Shown here one piece after another: positions 1-6,202 of a stretch of 12,557 nucleotides of DNA. Under the pieces are notes generated by a model that was not told the DNA's origin, made no database searches, and was given only the letters and a program-made list of their open reading frames with translations. Origin of the DNA: Bacillota bacterium (GTDB taxonomy: Bacteria > Bacillota > Sulfobacillia > RBS10-35 > JAJYVN01); the NCBI GenBank assembly GCA_021827805.1, contig JAKAUG010000028.1, positions 1 through 12,557 on the forward strand, in the 5' to 3' direction. How positions within the stretch are numbered: the stretch's first letter is position 1; each line of letters starts with the position of its first letter. A program made the translations under genes and the position numbers.

Positions 1-580
1 CGAGGGTGGAGGTGCTCACGTTGAAGCGGCGCGCCTCGTGGACGGCGGTCCCGCCCTGGACCGCCCACTGGTGCCCCATCGGGTGCTGGTGCAGCCAAAG
101 GACGTTCGGGATGTCCAGCAGAAGGCGAGAGCCGGGCAGCAGGCGATCGGCCACCTGCCCGAGGACCCGGGCGTTCTCCATCACGTCCGCGGCGTAGCCC
201 CAGCTGGCGAACAGGCAGAGGGCTCCGTGAAACAGCCCCAGATAGGGCAGGCGCCGGGCGTCGGCCTCCACCCACTGGACGGTCACGCCGGATGCGGCCG
301 CCCTCTGGCGCGCGAGCGCGAGCAGCCGCGGCTCGCGGTCCACGCCTGTGGGCAAGAAGCCCTGCCGGGCCAGTGCCAGGCTGTGCCGACCCGCTCCGCA
401 GCATAGGTCCAGCACCCGCTGCCCCAGGCGCAGGCCGAGCACGCGGGCCGCGAACGCGGCCTGCTTCTCGGTCTCCGCGACCTCGGCGGCGAAGACGTGG
501 TCGTAGTCATCCCCGACCGTCGCGAACAGTTCCTCGTCCCAGGACCGGCCCGGGTTCCCAACCCGTCCCCGACGGCGCAT
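1..580 (-). CDS. Class I SAM-dependent methyltransferase (C-terminus beyond window)
   Basis: This is the first 193 residues of a Rossmann-fold methyltransferase, cut by the left edge. Motif I, the SAM-binding loop, is VLDLCCGAGRHSLALA at residues 57-70. The acidic end of strand 2 is GVDREP at 79-84, followed by VEADARRLP at 104-112. Motif IV/post-IV lies around ALCLFASWGYAADVMEN at 120-136, and PGSRLLLDIPN at 149-159 completes the core. The family alkylates small molecules, lipids or proteins; the substrate cannot be read here. The stop of the upstream molybdoenzyme (582-580) shares a base with the ATG at 580, so translation is probably coupled. An in-frame GTG at 583 is the alternative start and is better spaced from a GGGGGGTG Shine-Dalgarno. 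A role in modifying the molybdoenzyme or a lipid is only a guess from position. Confidence 0.9.
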   Translation of the reverse strand, partial: MRRRGRVGNPGRSWDEELFATVGDDYDHVFAAEVAETEKQAAFAARVLGLRLGQRVLDLCCGAGRHSLALARQGFLPTGVDREPRLLALARQRAAASGVTVQWVEADARRLPYLGLFHGALCLFASWGYAADVMENARVLGQVADRLLPGSRLLLDIPNVLWLHQHPMGHQWAVQGGTAVHEARRFNVSTSTL

Positions 581-1800
581 CACGGCCACACACCCCCCAG
601 GCCCTGTCCACGAGGCCATCCGTCCACGGTGTCGAGGTATGCATCCGGACCGTATCCTCGCTGCTCCCAGTACCCGAGCGTGCGCTCCGCGGCGAGGGTG
701 AGGGCCTGCAACCACTTTACCGATTTGTAGCCGAACATGTCGGGTACCAGAAGCCGCAGCGGAGCACCCTGGGCCCTGGCCAGTGGACGGCCGTCCGCCC
801 GGTGCGCCAGGATCACGCCCTGGGCCCGGGCCTGCACAAGACTGAGCGCATCCACGTACACCCCGTCGAACGAGGTGAACGTGATCCAGGCGGCGCCTGC
901 CTGGGGCTGGGCCCGCGCCAGGATGTCGGCGATGCGGACGCCCTGCCAGGACACGCCTGGAACCTGCCAGCCCGTGACGCAGTGGAACGTCTCGGTCTCG
1001 GTGACCTGGGGCAGCGCGAGCAGGTCCTCCAGGGACAGGGAGAGCTGATGTTGCACCAGGCCGTTCACCTGGAGGCGCCAGGTGGTGGGGTCGTAGGTGG
1101 GATAGCCCCCCGTGACGGTGTAAAGCTGAAAGCCGGGCAGGGGCGGGCTCCCGGTCCCCGCGGCGTCGCCGGACGCGGCCAGAACCGCAGCCTGTTGGCG
1201 CACGCGCGTCAGCCACCCGAGGACCGCCGTTCCCGCCCCGATGCCCACGACGGCCCGCATCAACCGTCCCAGCATGGCCCGCCGCGGCAGGGCCTGGCGC
1301 CGCTCCTGCAGACGCCCGAGGTCCTGGCCACGGATGGCGGTTTCGACGCGCACCAGCCCGTGGTACACCGCCCAGAGCCCCATCGCCACCGCCAGGGCGC
1401 CGTGCATGGCGAAGGAGCCGCTGCGGAAGGCCTGCGGCGCGGCGGACCACCAGAGCCCGAGACCCGTCAGGACCAGGCCCGCGCCGAGCCAGAGTGTCGC
1501 GGACCACTCCCCTGTGGCCAGGAGCCTCCTGCCGAGCGGTACCGCCACAGGCAGGAGCAGCAGTACGCCGAAGCCGATGCCCGCCCACACGTGGATGGCC
1601 TCCACGGCGGGCAGCCAGCGGACCAGGCTCGAGTGCAGGCGCGGGAAATACAGCACGGCGCCGGTGAGCAGCTCCAGGGGCAGGAGGATGATCGCCAGCA
1701 GGTGCGCCTGCCGCAGGACGCGCGGCCAGCGCCGACCGAAGCCGCGCAGCCGCAGCCAGGCACCGGCTCGGGTCGCCTCCGGATGGTCCATCTGGACCAT
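580..1800 (-). CDS. Membrane-bound molybdopterin oxidoreductase: cytochrome-b-like TM domain fused to sulfite-oxidase-fold domain
   Basis: This 406-residue protein has two parts. The N-terminal part has four hydrophobic helices (about 34-53, 68-90, 100-118, 130-150) with histidines that could bind b heme (H33, H70, H133, H147). A basic loop ending in PRRAMLG (172-178) leads into a fifth helix (183-198). The second part (about 224-390) is a sulfite oxidase/MsrP-like molybdopterin domain with the candidate molybdenum-ligand cysteine C274 in FHCVTGW, the GYKSVKW motif at 357-363 and GYWEQRGY at 376-383. Positive-inside charges put the molybdenum domain outside the cell. The layout resembles MsrP plus its heme partner MsrQ in one chain, but the substrate (sulfoxide, sulfite or other) is unknown. 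ATG 1800 was chosen because an AGGAGGGG Shine-Dalgarno precedes it and a promoter at 1851-1880 excludes longer starts. The gene is coupled to the methyltransferase. Confidence 0.9.
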   Translation of the reverse strand: MVQMDHPEATRAGAWLRLRGFGRRWPRVLRQAHLLAIILLPLELLTGAVLYFPRLHSSLVRWLPAVEAIHVWAGIGFGVLLLLPVAVPLGRRLLATGEWSATLWLGAGLVLTGLGLWWSAAPQAFRSGSFAMHGALAVAMGLWAVYHGLVRVETAIRGQDLGRLQERRQALPRRAMLGRLMRAVVGIGAGTAVLGWLTRVRQQAAVLAASGDAAGTGSPPLPGFQLYTVTGGYPTYDPTTWRLQVNGLVQHQLSLSLEDLLALPQVTETETFHCVTGWQVPGVSWQGVRIADILARAQPQAGAAWITFTSFDGVYVDALSLVQARAQGVILAHRADGRPLARAQGAPLRLLVPDMFGYKSVKWLQALTLAAERTLGYWEQRGYGPDAYLDTVDGWPRGQGLGGVWP

Positions 1801-1850
1801 GCCATCCACCCCTCCTGGACGCGGCCAGGTAGCCATATGGACTATGGGCC

Positions 1851-1880
1851 ATCGTACGTCTGGGCCTCGCACGCTGTCAA
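1851..1880 (-). promoter_or_regulatory. Sigma-70-type promoter for the molybdoenzyme gene
   Basis: On the minus strand TTGACA (1880-1875, full consensus) is followed after 18 bases by TACGAT (1856-1851, four of six consensus bases). The expected start of transcription is near 1845, about 45 bases before the ATG at 1800. The -35 box overlaps the TGA stop codon of the upstream 59-residue gene. The promoter was recognised by eye only. Confidence 0.6.
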
Positions 1881-2056
1881 AGGCGACGCGCGCGGTGGGA
1901 GCGCGCGAGACCCAAGAGGCCCAGAACGGCCGCCGCGGCGGTGAGGACCCGGAAGGGACCGCGCAGAAACCACCACCCAAAGGCGGCGGTGGCGCCCAGG
2001 AGGAGCAGAGCGGGCCAGGTGCCGCGATCCGGCCGCGGCGTCTCAGAAGGGGGCAT
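1877..2056 (-). CDS. Small two-helix membrane protein, 59 residues, unknown function
   Basis: ATG 2056 to TGA 1877 encodes 59 residues. A short charged head (MPPSETPRPDRG) is followed by two hydrophobic stretches, WPALLLLGATAAFGWWFL (14-31) and VLTAAAAVLGLLGLA (37-51), and a basic tail (RSHRARRL). A GAGGTG Shine-Dalgarno lies seven bases before the ATG, and third codon positions are nearly all G or C, as in the neighbouring genes. The positive tail and loop suggest a helical hairpin with both ends inside. I do not recognise the family. It precedes the molybdoenzyme on the same strand by 76 bases, but that gene also has its own promoter. It could be an accessory subunit of the molybdoenzyme or simply a neighbour. 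It is easily lost in annotation because it falls below usual length cut-offs. Confidence 0.65.
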   Translation of the reverse strand: MPPSETPRPDRGTWPALLLLGATAAFGWWFLRGPFRVLTAAAAVLGLLGLARSHRARRL

Positions 2057-2167
2057 TGAGCAACACCTCAGCGCGGCAGGCTTCCCGCCGCGCGTGCTGG
2101 CATGCGGGAGGGCGCGGAATGCGTTGCCGGGGCCCGGGAAAGCCTACGGGCGCGGGGAGGTGCCGCC

Positions 2168-2515
2168 ATGCGCCTGTGGTGGGAGCTCGCCTTGAAGTTC
2201 CTGCTGGTGGGCATCGTCGCGGAGCTGGTCCTGCCGCAGGTGGGTCGCGTGAACTGGGCGCAGGCGATGTGGGTCGCCCTCGTGGTGACCGTGGTGGCCT
2301 ACGCGCTGGGCGACAGGCTGGCGCTCCCCGCCTGGGGTAACGCCGGTGCGGTTCTGGTCGACTTTGTTCTGGCCCTGGCCCTGTTCTCCACGACCCCGCT
2401 GCTGGCGCCGGGGTCAAGACTCGACCTCGGGGGCGCGCTGGTGGCCGCGGGCGCCCTGGCGATCATGGAGATCCTCTACCACCAGTACCTGATGCGGCGG
2501 CCGCAGGCCAGCTGA
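2168..2515 (+). CDS. DUF2512 (YndM-type) four-helix membrane protein
   Basis: This 115-residue integral membrane protein has four predicted helices (about 8-24, 33-48, 59-78, 87-106). The family pattern is clear: ALKFLLVGIVAE at 8-19, then VTVVAYALGDRLALPAWGN at 40-58, where the GD-x4-P-x2-GN signature sits between helices two and three, then a VDF motif at 64-66. DUF2512 proteins are found mainly in Firmicutes and have no assigned function. ATG 2168 was chosen over upstream starts because GGGGAGGTG precedes it at good spacing and the hydrophobic segment begins directly after. The gene is divergent from the small membrane gene at 2056 and convergent with korB. Its last codons form one arm of a strong hairpin. 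Confidence 0.85.
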   Translation: MRLWWELALKFLLVGIVAELVLPQVGRVNWAQAMWVALVVTVVAYALGDRLALPAWGNAGAVLVDFVLALALFSTTPLLAPGSRLDLGGALVAAGALAIMEILYHQYLMRRPQAS

Positions 2516-2530
2516 AAGCCGGCCTGCGGC
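2500..2530. terminator. Hairpin in the convergent gap between the DUF2512 gene and korB
   Basis: A perfect 10-bp inverted repeat, GCCGCAGGCC (2500-2509) and GGCCTGCGGC (2521-2530), flanks an 11-base loop that contains the stop codon of the DUF2512 gene. It lies between two converging genes, so it could stop transcription from both sides. No T-run follows on either strand, so it would have to work with Rho or as a 3'-end stabiliser. Confidence 0.5.
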
Positions 2531-2537
2531 TCGCGGC

Positions 2538-3434
2538 TCAACGGAACTGGGCCGCGAGACCCTCCAGGGCCTCGTTGTCCGGCTTGGTGGCCAAATCGGC
2601 CATCGGCCGATCGGTGTATCCCTTGAGGTGCTCGCGGAACGATGGACGTTCGTCGCGATACAGCACCCCGGTCACCAGGTCCCCGTGCTCCAGGAGCTTG
2701 GCGTAGGCCGCCGCCTTACTCGTGGGGTCATAGTCCGGGTCCTCCTCCAGGTTGTGCAGGTGCTTCTTGAACCACTCGTAGACGCCGACCTTCTCACCAT
2801 TCTCCAGGATCGTCGGCCGCCACGTCACGCATGGGCTCTGCACATTCAGCAGCGAGAAGCCCTTGTGCGAGATGGCCTGCACCATCAGCTCCGTCAGCTG
2901 CCTGATGTTGCCGGAGAACCCCTGGGCGATCCAGGAGCACTCGTTGGCCAGAGCCACCCGCAGCGGGCGCACCGGTCCGTCCGCTGAGCCCTGGGGCGTG
3001 GTCGGGCTCACGAAGCCCGTGGGCGAGGTGGGGCTCGTTTGACCCTTGGTCAGCCCGTACACCTGGTTGTCCATGACGATGTACGTGATGTCCACGTTGC
3101 GCCGGACGGCGTGCATGAAATGTCCGGCCCCAATGCCGTAACCATCCCCGTCGCCCCCCGAGGCGATCACCGTCAACTCGGGGTTGGCCAGCTTCACGCC
3201 CTGGGCCACGGGCAGCGAGCGGCCGTGGAGGGTATGCAGCCCGTAGGAGTTGAAATAGCTGTTGATCTTCCCGGAGCAGCCGATCCCGGAAACCACCACG
3301 ATCTGATGCGGCTGCAGGCCCAGCCGGGCCGCCGCGGAGCGCAGGGCGTTGAGCACGCCGAAATCGCCGCACCCGGGGCACCAGGTCGGGTACTCGCTGA
3401 CGAACGCCTTAGGCGATACGAGCGTTGCGGACAT
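2538..3434 (-). CDS. korB: 2-oxoacid:ferredoxin oxidoreductase, beta subunit (KorB type)
   Basis: This 298-residue beta subunit binds thiamine diphosphate and one 4Fe-4S cluster. With KorA it oxidatively decarboxylates a 2-oxoacid, most likely 2-oxoglutarate, to the acyl-CoA and reduces ferredoxin in the cytoplasm. Visible motifs are WCPGCG (18-23), giving cluster cysteines C19 and C22, then C53 in GIGCSG and C202 in SPCVTW. The thiamine-diphosphate/Mg site is GGDGDGYGIG (93-102) with NQVYGLTKGQTSPTS (123-137). HGRSLPVAQGVKLANP (70-85) is typical of KorB and OorB. ATG 3434 follows GGAGGAGGT by eight bases and lies inside the end of korA, a 26-nt overlap, so translation is coupled. Length is normal for the family. 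Substrate preference between 2-oxoglutarate and other 2-oxoacids cannot be settled from motifs alone. Confidence 0.95.
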   Translation of the reverse strand: MSATLVSPKAFVSEYPTWCPGCGDFGVLNALRSAAARLGLQPHQIVVVSGIGCSGKINSYFNSYGLHTLHGRSLPVAQGVKLANPELTVIASGGDGDGYGIGAGHFMHAVRRNVDITYIVMDNQVYGLTKGQTSPTSPTGFVSPTTPQGSADGPVRPLRVALANECSWIAQGFSGNIRQLTELMVQAISHKGFSLLNVQSPCVTWRPTILENGEKVGVYEWFKKHLHNLEEDPDYDPTSKAAAYAKLLEHGDLVTGVLYRDERPSFREHLKGYTDRPMADLATKPDNEALEGLAAQFR

Positions 3435-5169
3435 CCGCCAAGACCTCCTCCGCCCGCTGCACGACTTCCGCGGGCCGGAACGGATCCCCGTCATACTTGC
3501 GCAGCCCGGGGAGCAGGTCGCCCCCGCACTGCGCCCGGATCAGATGGGCCAGCTGACCGGTCGCGTTGTGCTCGCACACCAGGGCCACCTTGGCCCCGGC
3601 CAGGGCGGCGGTGAACTCCTCCACCGGGAAGGGCCACACACGCCGGATCTGACAGACGGCGACGCGGGCGCCCTTGGTGTTCAGGCGGTCGGCGGCCTCC
3701 CACATGGGTCCGGTGACCGAACCCATACCGACGAGCAACAGGTCGGCCGGCAGATCGCCCCGCAGGGCGACTCCAGGGAAGTCCACCTGCTGGACCTTGC
3801 GCAGGCGCTTGTCGTGGATCCGCCGCCGGGTGTCCTGGGACTCGGTGATGCGCCCGACGAAATCGTGCTCATCCGCCGTGTTCAGGTGCACCCCGCCCGG
3901 GGTCCCGGGCAGGACGCGCGGCGAGATGCCGTCCTCGGTCTCTTCGAAGCGCTGGTAGGGGGCACCGAGTTGCGTCAGGGACTGGGCGTCCAGCAACTTG
4001 CCACGGTCGATGCGCACGCGGTTCCAGTCCAGGGATTCCACGGTGCCCTTGCCCATCCCCAGCGTGAGGTCCATGGCCACGATGACCGGGCACTGATGGG
4101 TGTCTGCCAGGTTGAAGGCCGCCGCGGTGTCATAGAAGCACTCGTCGTACGTTCCAGGGGCCAGGACGACCCGGGGGATCTCCCCGTGCGAGCCGTAGAC
4201 CATCTCGTTGATGTCGCCCTGCTCGGGCTTGGTGGGCAGCCCGGTTGCCGGTCCGCCGCGCTGCACGTTCACGATGACGACGGGCGTCTCGGTCAGGCCA
4301 GACAGACCGAGGGCCTCCTGCATCAGGCTGAACCCGGGCCCGGAGGTGGACGTCATGCCGCGCGCGCCGGCATAGTTCGCGCCAATGGCCATCAGGATCG
4401 CGGAGATCTCGTCCTCAGCCTGGACCACGACGCCGCCGAACTTGGGTACCTCCCGGGCCATCCATTCCATGATCATGGACGCCGGGGTGATCGGGTAGGC
4501 CGCCAAGAAGCGGCAGCCCCCCGCCAGGGCCCCGAAGGCGGCGGCATTGTCGCCCTCCATCGTCAGCCGTCGCTTGGGCTCACGCACCGGCGCAATCTGC
4601 AGGTGGGAGAACGTGCCGAAATGGTCCAATACGTAGCGATAGCCGCGGTCGATGGCCTCATAGTTGGCCTGGACGACCTTCTCGCCCTTGCGGCCGAAGG
4701 TGGCCTGCACAAGGTCGCGGAAGGCCTGCCTGTCCAAACCGGTCACGGCGCAACTGGCACCCATGGCGACCATGTTCCAGTACAGGTCGCCCCCGATCTC
4801 GGCGGCGATGTCATGGAAGGGCACCTTCAGCAACTGGATGCTGCTGCTCTCGGGCAGGGCGGCCTCCATGCCCGCGTCGGCAACGATCACACCGTCTGGG
4901 GCCATCTCAGGGAGGTTCATGTCGATGGCCTCCTGAGCCCCCTCACGGTCGATGACGAGAACGTCGGTGCAATCGCCCATGGCGAAGACCGGTCGATGGG
5001 AAACGCGCACCTGATAGTTCGTGTGCCCGCCCATGATCCGCGACATGAAGTGGCGGTACCCGAACGTGTAGTATCCGAGCCGGCTGCAGGCGTCCAGGAA
5101 GACCGATCCCGGCTTTTCGATGCCGGATCCCTGCTGGCCGCCTACCTTCCATACCAACTCGGTCCGCAT
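3409..5169 (-). CDS. korA: 2-oxoacid:ferredoxin oxidoreductase, alpha subunit with fused gamma domain (KorA type)
   Basis: This 586-residue subunit pairs with KorB. The N-terminal gamma domain (about 1-185) starts with WKVGGQQGSGIEKPG (7-21) and contains GYYTFGYRHFMSRIMGGHTN (32-51), the form seen in Bacillus-like two-subunit enzymes. The alpha domain begins near 207. It has AAYPITPASMIMEWM (223-237), the 2-oxoacid and CoA-site signature, then TSTSGPGFSLMQEALGL (273-289) and NVQRGGPATGLPTKPEQGDI (301-320). The C-terminal third contains VGMGSVTGP and RVWPFP, as expected of the CoA-binding part. ATG 5169 was chosen because a GGGGTGA Shine-Dalgarno lies five bases upstream; GTG 5178 is an in-frame alternative. 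The start sits just below a near-consensus promoter. No ferredoxin gene lies in the window, so the electron acceptor is elsewhere. Confidence 0.95.
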   Translation of the reverse strand: MRTELVWKVGGQQGSGIEKPGSVFLDACSRLGYYTFGYRHFMSRIMGGHTNYQVRVSHRPVFAMGDCTDVLVIDREGAQEAIDMNLPEMAPDGVIVADAGMEAALPESSSIQLLKVPFHDIAAEIGGDLYWNMVAMGASCAVTGLDRQAFRDLVQATFGRKGEKVVQANYEAIDRGYRYVLDHFGTFSHLQIAPVREPKRRLTMEGDNAAAFGALAGGCRFLAAYPITPASMIMEWMAREVPKFGGVVVQAEDEISAILMAIGANYAGARGMTSTSGPGFSLMQEALGLSGLTETPVVIVNVQRGGPATGLPTKPEQGDINEMVYGSHGEIPRVVLAPGTYDECFYDTAAAFNLADTHQCPVIVAMDLTLGMGKGTVESLDWNRVRIDRGKLLDAQSLTQLGAPYQRFEETEDGISPRVLPGTPGGVHLNTADEHDFVGRITESQDTRRRIHDKRLRKVQQVDFPGVALRGDLPADLLLVGMGSVTGPMWEAADRLNTKGARVAVCQIRRVWPFPVEEFTAALAGAKVALVCEHNATGQLAHLIRAQCGGDLLPGLRKYDGDPFRPAEVVQRAEEVLADVRNARIA

Positions 5170-5191
5170 GGGGGTCACCCCTTTCCGGGCA

Positions 5192-5220
5192 ATTATAGCC
5201 CCTCAGGCAGAGAGCGCCAA
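5192..5220 (-). promoter_or_regulatory. Strong sigma-70-type promoter for korAB
   Basis: On the minus strand TTGGCG (5220-5215) and a perfect TATAAT (5197-5192) are separated by exactly 17 bases. Transcription should start near 5185, leaving a leader of only about 16 bases that contains little beyond the ribosome site of korA. This is the best promoter in the window and suggests high expression of korAB. Confidence 0.75.
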
Positions 5221-5238
5221 CGGTGGCCCTCCGCCAAC
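5215..5238. repeat. Direct repeat over and upstream of the korAB -35 box
   Basis: CGCCAAC occurs at 5215-5221 and again at 5232-5238, 17 bases apart start to start. The first copy contains the -35 element of the korAB promoter. Tandem short repeats placed like this can be an operator or activator site, but two 7-mers in a GC-rich region could also be chance. Confidence 0.3.
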
Positions 5239-5356
5239 CGTGACTCAGACATGATACGTGTCTCCGAGCCGCCCGCATAGCCCTGCTGCCTGCCGCCACT
5301 GCGCGAGACTGGGTGCGCTGGACCGCTGAACCGCTCCGTGTGCGCGCGCCCACCGG

Positions 5357-5370
5357 CCGCCGCGCGGCGG
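5357..5370. repeat. Perfect 14-bp palindrome in the leader of the holin-family gene
   Basis: CCGCCGCGCGGCGG reads the same on both strands and ends 30 bases before the ATG at 5401. It could form a short hairpin in the leader or be a protein site. In DNA of this composition it may also be accidental. Confidence 0.3.
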
Positions 5371-5400
5371 GCGGCATGGCAGAGGAGCATTCTGGGCAGG

Positions 5401-5763
5401 ATGGCACGCAGGACCCGCTGGCGGGGAGTGACTGCGGTGCTGGGCGTGATCATCCGCTTCATCGTCGCGGCGTTGGTGATCCTGTTCGTGGGCTTTCTAC
5501 TGCCGGGCTTTCACATCACGGGCTTCTGGAACGCGCTGCTTGCGGCGCTGGCCATCGCCCTGGTGGGTTGGGTGGTCGAGTCGCTGTTCGGTCACAGGGT
5601 GTCTCCCTACTCCCGGGGGCTGGTGGGGTTCCTGGTGGGCACCGTCGTCCTCTACGGCGTCCAGTTCGTGATTCCCACGATGCATGTCACGATCCTGGGC
5701 GCCCTGCTGGCCTCGCTGGTGATCGGGATCATCGACGCGTTTGTCCCGACGGAACTGCGCTAA
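5401..5763 (+). CDS. Phage-holin-family (YvlD-like) membrane protein
   Basis: This 120-residue hydrophobic protein has four predicted helices (about 13-33, 42-62, 73-91, 96-113). The segment VGFLLPGFHITGFWNALLAA (30-49) is typical of the Phage_holin_4_2/YvlD group. These are chromosomal membrane proteins in many Gram-positive bacteria, often linked to envelope-stress operons rather than to phage lysis. A second, weaker copy of the pattern, VIPTMHVTILGALLASLVIG (90-109), shows the two-fold internal repeat of the family. ATG 5401 is taken as start with AGAGGAG upstream at somewhat long spacing. A GTG at 5428 is a possible alternative. It is divergent from korA and lies 18 bases before the next gene, so the two are probably co-transcribed. 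Function is unassigned. Confidence 0.8.
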   Translation: MARRTRWRGVTAVLGVIIRFIVAALVILFVGFLLPGFHITGFWNALLAALAIALVGWVVESLFGHRVSPYSRGLVGFLVGTVVLYGVQFVIPTMHVTILGALLASLVIGIIDAFVPTELR

Positions 5764-5781
5764 TCGGGCTCGGGTGCGCAT

Positions 5782-6132
5782 ATGTCGCGGTCGGGGGGAC
5801 GTCGCGTGCGCACGATCGGTGGCCTCGGGCTGGCGTTGGGGTACGTGGCGGCCGTGCTCGTGGCGGCTGTGCTGGCCATGGGCGGGCACGCCCGGCGTGC
5901 CGTGCCGGCCGAGGCGCCCATCGGAGGCGCCTCCAGCCCGGCGACACCGGCCCCGTGGGCCGCTGTGCGCGTGGCGCCGGACGGCTGGCGCGGGCTGGGG
6001 AGCGCGGCTGTGGGCGCGGCCAGCTGGCTCCTGGGCGGCTTTGAGCCCAAGGCGGCCTCCGTCCTCCGTGCTGCCTTCCCTGGTCTGCCGACAAACGCAC
6101 CCACCGCCCCGGCCAACGCGACCGCGGAGTAG
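5782..6132 (+). CDS. Hypothetical single-helix membrane-anchored or exported protein
   Basis: This 116-residue ORF encodes a basic head (MSRSGGRRVR), one strong hydrophobic helix (about 11-34) and a low-complexity, Ala/Pro-rich region with a short Gly/Ala/Trp segment (69-87) and an Ala/Pro/Thr tail. It looks like an uncleaved signal-anchor or signal peptide with an extracytoplasmic domain. Third codon positions are strongly G/C, which supports coding. The ribosome site is weak, so the start is uncertain; ATG 5782 places the charges correctly for membrane insertion. It lies 18 bases after the YvlD-like gene, suggesting an operon. I do not recognise a family, and it may be restricted to this lineage. 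Confidence 0.6.
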   Translation: MSRSGGRRVRTIGGLGLALGYVAAVLVAAVLAMGGHARRAVPAEAPIGGASSPATPAPWAAVRVAPDGWRGLGSAAVGAASWLLGGFEPKAASVLRAAFPGLPTNAPTAPANATAE

Positions 6133-6158
6133 CGCCGGCCTCGCGAGGCGTCGGCGCT
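6131..6158 (+). terminator. GC-rich hairpin after the holin-family/hypothetical operon
   Basis: AGCGCCG (6131-6137) pairs with CGGCGCT (6152-6158), and inside it GCCT/AGGC (6138-6141 and 6146-6149) closes a CGCG loop, with two unpaired bases at 6150-6151. It begins at the stop codon of the hypothetical gene. No T-run follows, so termination would not be classical intrinsic. Confidence 0.45.
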
Positions 6159-6172
6159 CGTCCCCGCCCTGC

Positions 6173-6202
6173 TTGACAGGCGACCGGCACAGGGGCGACC
6201 AT
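6173..6202 (+). promoter_or_regulatory. Possible promoter for lepA
   Basis: A full-consensus TTGACA (6173-6178) is followed after 18 bases by GACCAT (6197-6202), which matches only three of six -10 positions but keeps the key A and final T. It would give a leader of about 125 bases before lepA and lies directly after the hairpin that closes the previous operon. Confidence 0.35.

Noticed and set aside
292..1944. 550-codon open frame on the plus strand
   Set aside because: It is antisense to the molybdoenzyme and methyltransferase, rich in Arg/Pro/Gly/His with no domain, and arises from GC-biased codons.
1801..1980. Longer N-terminus (60 extra residues) for the molybdoenzyme
   Set aside because: The extension overlaps the small membrane gene in another frame and lies largely upstream of the promoter; ATG 1800 has the Shine-Dalgarno.
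3349..5280. 643-codon open frame on the plus strand
   Set aside because: It is antisense to korA and korB, whose motifs are unmistakable; the plus-strand translation resembles no protein.
5401..5763. Holin-family protein as evidence for a prophage
   Set aside because: No phage structural, lysin or integrase genes are nearby, and the YvlD-like group is chromosomal.
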